A stretch of DNA of 64,000 nucleotides, taken from contig MZZL01000408.1 of assembly GCA_002749535.1 (NCBI GenBank), forward strand, positions 735,465-799,464, written 5' to 3'. Every line of letters starts with the position of its first letter. Position 1 is the first letter of the stretch. Of this stretch, positions 57,478-64,000 are shown piece by piece. The notes under the pieces were generated by a model. The model saw only the letters and a list, made by a program, of their open reading frames with translations, made no database searches and was not told where the DNA came from. The stretch is from Apophysomyces variabilis (taxonomy: Eukaryota > Mucoromycota > Mucoromycetes > Mucorales > Mucoraceae). The position numbers and the translations under genes are program-made.

Positions 57478-58641
57478 ATGCAGATCAAGGATCGAATTTT
57501 CATTATCAGTGGCGGGTATGCTATCCAAACTGATTTTACCATTTGAAACTCAAATCAATGAAGTGCAGGAGGTCTTGGGGAGCAGGTTGTGCGATCCATT
57601 GTGGCAGAAGGAGGGATAGCAGTTGTAAGTTATTTTTCTTTTGTTTTGCTTCAGGCTACTTAGGAAGCCAGGATGAAGACCATCGCAATTGCTTACATCT
57701 CTCTCAATTTGATTAAAAAAAGATCATTGACCTCGACAAGGACCGTTCTAACCAATTAGTGGAAGAGCTGGGTTCGCGAGTTTATTTCCCTGGGCCAATT
57801 GATGCGACTTCAGAGGTAAGCTGATAACCCAGAAAGGAAAACGCTGAATCCATTCTTTAGACAGGTATTGAAGAAGCTTTAACCAATTCGGCGGCCCACT
57901 TTCCGGAAAAATCATTTGGAGGCGCGGTCTTATGCAGCGGTGTTGTACTTCCTCCAAAGGAAATCCATGGCTATGGTCCTAACAAGGCATTGACCAGCTA
58001 TCGCCAGTTTCAGCATTTGATCTCGGTTAACCTTCTTGGGACTTATAATGTAGCACAACAAGTAGCGCAGTATCTGATCGCCCAACCGCCGGCAAACGAC
58101 GATCGTACGTGTCAAAATCACATAATGATGATGATAATCATTGACTTACTTGAGATTTTCGCAGAGGAACGTGGCGTGATTATCACCGTGTCATCTATGT
58201 TAGGTTTAGACGGGACATTAGTGGGCTACGCAACATCAAAAGGTAAAAAAGATGAATAATGACCCAGAGCCCAAACTTTTTCGGACCTTCGATTAACTTG
58301 TTTATTTGGTTTATTCCTTGATTTCCAGCGGGCGTAGCAGGGCTGACCTTGCCTCTAGCCAGGGAACTTGCTGAATTTGGTATTCGCGTCATGAGTATTT
58401 CCCCGGGTCCATTTGGTAATCTATCGCGCTTACTTCATTTTGTCGGGGAAATGCCGATCTAATCAACTTGATGATAGACACGCCTCTTCTTTCCAAGACG
58501 GCGGTATTTGAAGCTCCGCCTTGCCTTTTCCCACATCGGCTTGGTCAGGCAACCGAATTTAGCGAGTTGGTGTTACACATTCTATCCAACCGAATGCTCA
58601 ATGGTTCAGTAATCCGACTAGACGGAGCTTTACGAGGATAA
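57478..58641 (+). CDS. short-chain dehydrogenase/reductase, type-2 3-hydroxyacyl-CoA dehydrogenase (HSD17B10)-like
   Basis: Seven exons (57478-57515, 57564-57624, 57723-57815, 57861-58104, 58165-58242, 58329-58415, 58478-58641) give 254 residues, the usual length. The first intron splits the NAD-binding loop, restored as [23 protein letters not shown] ends the second strand (acid selecting NAD). Then [10 protein letters not shown], the Asn in [10 protein letters not shown], and the catalytic Ser and Tyr-x3-Lys in [35 protein letters not shown] and [13 protein letters not shown] close the fold. HSD17B10-type enzymes oxidise 3-hydroxyacyl-CoA in fatty-acid or isoleucine breakdown. The PP-GYG insert around residue 110 also occurs in that group. 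No mitochondrial presequence is evident. Introns are 45-98 nt. Substrate is inferred. Confidence 0.88.
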
Positions 58642-61600
58642 GCATGGATAGCCCTTCTAACCCTTTCTTCTGACTTTTTTTTGCTTGCTAATATGTATAA
58701 GATTTTATTAAGTACGTGTAGTGAAGCCTCCGTTTTCAATTTCATATAATCTAAGCAAAGTAATGCTGGTAAATGACTCGTTTGGTTTAATAATGAATCA
58801 ATATCCTGTACATTTTTTTTAGTTCTGCTTCGTATCTCTAACCCCACTTTAAGTGGTCTATCATCTAAGCCATTTAAGCGTTTGCACAAAGAAGCGTGTC
58901 TAATGACTAGGCCAAAGGCCAATAAAAGAGAACTAATAGTTTCGTTAGACTATAAATTAGCGTGCATCAGCATGGTAATAAATTTCCATCCCGGTCAGAG
59001 GGAATTTGGCTATTTGTCGTGCCCAATTGAATTTGCTGTCCCAAGGCTCATCCAATTTTCGCTTCACTAAAAGATGAAAACCAAGGGTCAGATGTTATAT
59101 GGATCGTAAAGCCATTCTGGAGTTCTAAGTTCTATTGAATGCTTATTTTTGCTGAAAGAATATAATAATTGCTTTACAATATATTAGGAAGGGTTATTCG
59201 CAATAGCTTCCAATCGACGCAATGAAGACGGGAAGTGCACCATGGAGAAGGGTAAATCATACCTTGGATTTCCAGTAATCATCTATCACCTCTCCTGTTA
59301 GTTGCATTAATTTATTAACCTGTTATTTGCTGTGAATAAGGTTTAATTTAGTTACCAAGGTACAAAAAATTGGCGTATTTAGCGTTCAAGCAGGGTATTT
59401 GGCGAGGGAAACACGAAATGTCTGTATGTGCATGAACTTTTGTTTATTTTTACTATTAATTACGCATTACGATATGATTATCTGCGTTACTGACAAGCAA
59501 GCAAAAGATAGGAACAAAGATATGCACAAGGCTGTACTGACAAGATCCATGATCGTGCGATCCTTGACGAAAATCGAATGTATGAGATCTTCTTTGACTG
59601 CCTTATGACTGAAAAGGGAACAAAGAAGGCTACGGTAATAGGTCGCTCGGTACATGACCGGGACATAGCTCCGCCCAATACAGGTTAGAAACGAAGGCCT
59701 CATTTTGCTTTTTTTTATTCGTTTGTTTAGTAAAACACTTTGGCTTCCGTCCAAGTATAGTCTTGTGCCGAGTGCTAGCCTTGCTGTTTGTTGCTTTGTA
59801 TAGCATTTCTTTCCCGATCGAGTAGGTCCTTTGCAGACAATTACATTTTCCTGTTCTAACAATGGCGCCAAAGTTAGAAACATCCAGCTGTTACGCTATT
59901 TCCTCTCCTGTCGATGGCCAGGAGTAGCCGTTTGAGAAAATAACAAAACACCATATCGCTTGGCTAATGACCGAAAAATGATACGGCATGGCTTATTATG
60001 ATTGAAAGTGAATTTTTTTGTTTCGCAATGCCTTATCTAGAATTTCCTTTATTTTTAAGCTAGGCGGTATAAAAATGGTGACATGTCCTGTAACGAGTGC
60101 TAATGTTATTTAAGGAAATAGTTTATGGTCAACTGCAAAGATTAACGCTTTGATCATCCATCAACTGCTAGATCAGAATGTCACACGTCCGAAAGACAGC
60201 TAATGTTAGAAAGCTTCGTTATCATATCTGAGTATCGATCCGCTCACAGTTGCAGTAATGCTTATGTATCAGTGTTTCCTGGACGCTGTAAAGCCATTTC
60301 ATAGAAGACAGCAACAAGCAGTAACAACTGAATATAAACTGCACGCAGAGAGAACGTGGTGATTCCAGGGAAGTGCTATTGAATCATTACGGACATATTA
60401 AGGCATCAAGAATGAAACGGCGACAGAGCGTATACGTGTACATCGGTTTTTTTCGCCAATACTAAGGATAGAAACGTGCGTTACGTATCTGAGGAAAAGA
60501 ATATGTCACTGAGGAGCAAGTTGAAAGCTTTCGTTTCCGCATAAGATTTTCGTGGAGCAGCTGTAGAGGTTTTGGTATGAAGTGAGGGTTTATTCATACG
60601 ACTCGAGTCGAGTGGAGTAAACCTAATGAGAGCATAAACTTTCTTTTGTCGTAGGTTCCTTATATACAGTAGCAGCAGATTTTTACTAAACATGTTCCGG
60701 AAATACTTATTTTCGTAACTGCTGAGAAACTGTTATTCTTGTTAAGTGGGAGCTCTATCATCATATTTTTGGGGTTAAATGATTGTGTCAAAAGTACAGC
60801 TTGACTAGCAATTCCCGAAGCGGAGTTTAGAGGGACGACGCATTCTGATTGATTTATCAATGCGACATCATCTGAGATAAAGCACTATCTATTCTGGAAG
60901 ATTCTGGCGTTCCTAATCTGACCTATCAAGCACATCTCTGAATCCTTGCTCTTTGGGAGCCGACATCAAGTCATTGCTAACGTGAACGAAAAATGTGTTG
61001 TCGATATTGGTTTTAAGCTGACAAGATCATATCTTTTGTATTGTGTATTGTTTCTACGGTTAGACTTTCTATTCTCTCGAATAAGTAGCCGTTTCCTTCG
61101 GATTCAAAGGCAACTGGTTAAATTCTCTTCTTCTTTTTAGCCTTGTATGCATAGTTACGGTATGTTGCACAGAATTGCACTGGGTTGCTAAATGGCTTGT
61201 TGCAATGGTAACCCTAGATCCAATTTTCTGAATTAACACGTGAAACAGACAGAAAAAAAGTGACAATGAAAATCTTTTTCTTGAACTAACCTCTTCCAAA
61301 GCGTAAAAAGCTGACTGAATCAGACAGTCATCTTCTCCTGAAATTCATACAGTAACTCCAGTTAGGTAAACAGACATTGTTTCTCTAAGCTGTAGACTCA
61401 ATTCTTAATTACTTTTACAGGGAAGATGATGTCGGCTTCGATCCCCGACAGCATCGGAAAGTCTTGCCAGGAACCAAAGTATGGTTAATTAGGACACAAG
61501 GGCCACATATGCTACTTTTTCTTGTTTCATATGAGGTAGTTGCTCTTTTACCAATTAAGATAACGAAAACAAACGTCTGAATCAAAAAGCATATCGTGTC

Positions 61601-61999
61601 ATAGAAGAGTTGGGTGGCTTGTGTCAAGCCCGCCTAAGATTGATGGGGTCTGATGTCATTCTGTAACATTTCGGATCGTGTCGTGTGTTGAATCAAGGTT
61701 TATGTTCCGCTAGATGGTCCAAACTTTATCATGTTTAAGGAACGGTGAATACGGATCGGTCCACTTGCACCGTCTGAAGGCAAAAAGATTTTGCTGTGTG
61801 TTATAGGCCAATGGAAGAAGATGTCTCACTGTCATTTTACGATTCCGATGGCTATATCCAATAAGATCGGCTGACTTGAACCCTTCCAATTTTTTTTTTG
61901 TGCTGTATAAGAAAGGTTCACACTGGGTTTTGACACTGTGAGCTCTTTTTTTTCTCTTGTTCCTTCTTTTTCTTTTCACTTTCTTCACTTTTTTATGTT
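58642..61999. other. 3.4-kb gene-poor intergenic DNA
   Basis: I searched both strands and see no recognisable domain. ORFs such as 59467-59883 and 60660-60860 (minus) lack motifs. A T-arm-like GTCGGCTTCGATCCCCGAC near 61430 lacks the rest of a tRNA. The last 200 bp form the promoter of the transporter gene, T-rich just before its start. Confidence 0.5.
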
Positions 62000-63825
62000 A
62001 TGGGTTCCTACGACAGTAGTAGTCCTTCATCCACCAGTAAAGTCGCAGTGTATGAAGCCGATGTAGATCATATCATTTGCAAGACAGTAGATGAGCAGGC
62101 TTCTTCATCTACTTCCGCGTCCATTCAGACTTCTCCAAAGAGAAAAACTAGTGCCTCGATTTTCAATGTTATCTTCAGCGGATTTGCTCTTCTCTCGGAT
62201 GGTTATCAATCCGGTGTAATCACATTTGTCAATCTCTTCTTGAAACATATCTATGGAACTGATATTTTAGATGAGGCTATGCTCTCACGATTATCCTACG
62301 CCATGTTTGTGGGTGCTGTAGTCGGACAACTAGGTAAGGATCCCAAAGAAAAAAGATTCAATGGCCTTATGCTCCATCCTTTTTCTTTCTAGGTTTTGGT
62401 TTGATTATTGACCGCATTGGTCGCAAAATCGGTTTGATAGCGACAACAGCACTTGTGATCATTGGAGCTGCATTATCTTGTGCATCAAGTGGAACTACGC
62501 CTACAGGCTTGCTGTGGATGATGGTCATCGCTCGTGGTGTTATCGGTGTGGGTGTCGGTGGTGAATACCCATGTAGTTCAGTCTCAGCGGGTGAATCAGC
62601 CGATGAATTTGCTCCAGCAAAACGCGGCACCATCTTCATCTTCGTGAGTTGGTTTTCATTTCATTTTTCCTTTCTTTCTTGCGTTGTGTGCTCCGTTTCT
62701 TTTGCTAGGTCGAACTAACATCCCCCTCGTGGTCTTTGAAAAAAATTAAAAAGGTAACCAATTTTGTGATTGATGTGGGCTATGTGGTATCAGCTCTTGT
62801 GCCTGTCATTTTGCTTGCTATTTTCAAAGACAACTTGGAACCAGTATGGCGACTGTGTCTAGGCCTTGGAATTTTACCTCCTCTCTCGGTCCTTTACTGT
62901 AAGATACCCCTTACTTTTTTTTTGATTAATGCAATGCACTAATCCTAATGTTCGGTAGTTCGACTGAAAATGGCAGACTCAAAAGCCTATGCTGCAGGTG
63001 CAATTAAACGCAAAGTACCCTATCTTCTTATCATCAAACGGTATTGGCCTCGCGTCTTAATCACGTCTGGTCTTTGGTTTGTCTATGACTTCATTGCTTA
63101 TCCCAATGGTGTCTTTTCTTCCATCATCATCTCGACAGTAGCAAAAGATGAAGCTTTGATTATTATCGTTGCCTGGAATATTCTACTTTACGCATTTTAC
63201 CTTCCGGGTTCGATTGGTGGCGCCCTTTCCGTTGATAAAATTGGTCGCCGGAAAACGTTGACCTTTGGATTAATAACGCAAGGTATCATCGGTATGATCA
63301 TCGGTGGTGTTTATTTTCTCGTTACCGAAAGATGTTTCCCTATGTTTATCGTAAGTACGATGATTAATAGAGTGCATAAGATTAATATCAGAGCCATAGA
63401 TCATGTATGGTCTTTTTCTTGCTATGGGAGAGTTTGCTGGAGATTGTATGGGATTAAATGCCATGGAATTGTTTCCAACCGCCGTACGAGGAACATGTTA
63501 CGGTATTGCTTCTGGTAGGTTATTATCAAACGTATAAAGTGTGGGCTCACCGTGTTCGATAGCCTTGGGAAAGGTAGGAGCAACCGTAGGAACACTTGCA
63601 TTTGTGCCAATGCAACACACGATGGGTGGAGTGCGAGGACCATTTTTGGTAGGTAGTGGCATTGCGATTGTTGCAGGTATTATTGCATGGCTATTTCTTC
63701 CGGATATCGGCCCTGAAGGGTTGATGGAAGAGGACGAAGCGTTCAAAGCCTACCTGGCTAAGAATGGTTACGACGTCTCTCAAATGGGTCATGCCACCCC
63801 CGCGGCTCCCTCATCGTCCGAATGA
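62000..63825 (+). CDS. MFS transporter of the GIT1/inorganic-phosphate type
   Basis: Six exons (62000-62333, 62393-62643, 62754-62898, 62959-63350, 63400-63514, 63563-63825) give 499 residues, close to yeast Git1 (518). A hydrophilic N-terminus of about 50 residues precedes the first helix, SIFNVIFSGFALLSDGYQSG, with the DG-Y motif of phosphate-type symporters. The MFS loop-2 signature is IDRIGRKIG, and GVGVGGEYPCSSVSAGE is typical of the proton:phosphate family. VDKIGRRKTLTFG repeats it in the second half. MELFPTAVRGTCYGIASALG matches helix 10-11. Git1-like proteins import glycerophosphodiesters or phosphate with protons and are induced by phosphate starvation (family knowledge; substrate here is inference). 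Intron 2 (110 nt) is the longest. A polyadenylation-like AATAAA lies near the end of the window. Confidence 0.88.
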
Positions 63826-64000
63826 AAGAGAAAAACTATTCTGCTGTGGAGTCATATTCTAGATATCCATCGTTATCATCGTCCCGTTTACCAGTATGCA
63901 TTCGTTCTACTAGCATGCAACGTTATCCCTCTATTTTTATGGTTCTGGAAACCATGTAAAACAAAAAAGCTAAACAAAACAATAACAAAAAAAATAAAGC
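63826..64000. other. 3' region of the transporter gene
   Basis: Non-coding tail; AATAAA at about 63993-63998 is a possible polyadenylation signal. Confidence 0.5.

Noticed and set aside
59467..59883. 138-codon minus-strand ORF
   Set aside because: No recognisable domain or hydrophobic pattern; isolated in gene-poor DNA.
61425..61450. Possible tRNA (T-arm-like GTCGGCTTCGATCCCCGAC)
   Set aside because: No matching acceptor stem, D-arm or anticodon arm upstream.
1..64000. CRISPR arrays, prophage or bacterial-type systems
   Set aside because: No regularly spaced direct repeats; genes are spliced and eukaryotic throughout.

Overview
The window looks like nuclear chromosomal DNA of a filamentous, early-diverging fungus. 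Mucoromycota is my best guess and is an inference. Evidence seen: nearly every gene is split by short GT-AG introns (about 45-190 nt, with CTAAC/CTGAC-like branch sites), intergenic DNA is AT-rich, and the gene set is fungal (Met30/SconB, a CYS3-type bZIP, YAK1, CSC1, tropomyosin, a Gbeta subunit, an Msb2-type mucin, a Zn2Cys6 factor). A UNC80-like giant protein fits an early-diverging lineage better than yeasts. No rRNA, confident tRNA, CRISPR or bacterial-type operon was seen. All splice coordinates are my own reconstructions from reading frames; each listed model closes in frame.

Layout. 1-319: 3' end of a TRAPPC8/Trs85-like gene. 0.9-4.3 kb: a sulfur-control pair, the F-box/WD40 protein Met30/SconB followed in tandem by a CYS3/MetR-type bZIP, the class of protein Met30 controls. 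5.3-9.7 kb: ZNHIT3/Hit1 and NAA20 sharing a 147-bp divergent promoter, then YAK1 kinase convergent with NAA20. 9.9-13.7 kb: a CSC1/OSCA-type channel. 14.7 kb: mitochondrial ribosomal protein L16. 16.2-17.5 kb: a Zn2Cys6 factor with a long polyglutamine tract.

17.5-25.4 kb is gene-poor and repeat-bearing: a transposase relic, one arm of a roughly 0.9-kb inverted dispersed repeat, and one intact gene (FSH1/OVCA2-type serine hydrolase). 25.4-27.8 kb holds an intronless ORF fusing a D-amino-acid-oxidase-like flavoenzyme to an MFS transporter, the most unusual gene here. 28.3-31.4 kb has an F-box/LRR gene broken by two frameshifts and a five-exon conserved protein of unknown function. 31.8-34.8 kb: tropomyosin and an SR-type cyclophilin. 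35.3-43.0 kb: a 2,463-residue UNC80-like protein. The second arm of the inverted repeat lies at 43.9-44.8 kb.

45.6-49.8 kb: a p24 cargo receptor and a 999-residue Msb2-like signalling mucin. 52.3-55.4 kb: a conserved protein of unknown function convergent with a Gbeta subunit. 57.5-58.6 kb: a short-chain dehydrogenase. 62.0-63.8 kb: a GIT1/phosphate-type MFS transporter.

Functional threads: sulfur regulation (Met30 plus its likely bZIP target, both with CACGTG boxes upstream); membrane sensing and ion flux (CSC1, the UNC80-like protein, the Msb2-like mucin, Gbeta); and the new enzyme-transporter fusion.
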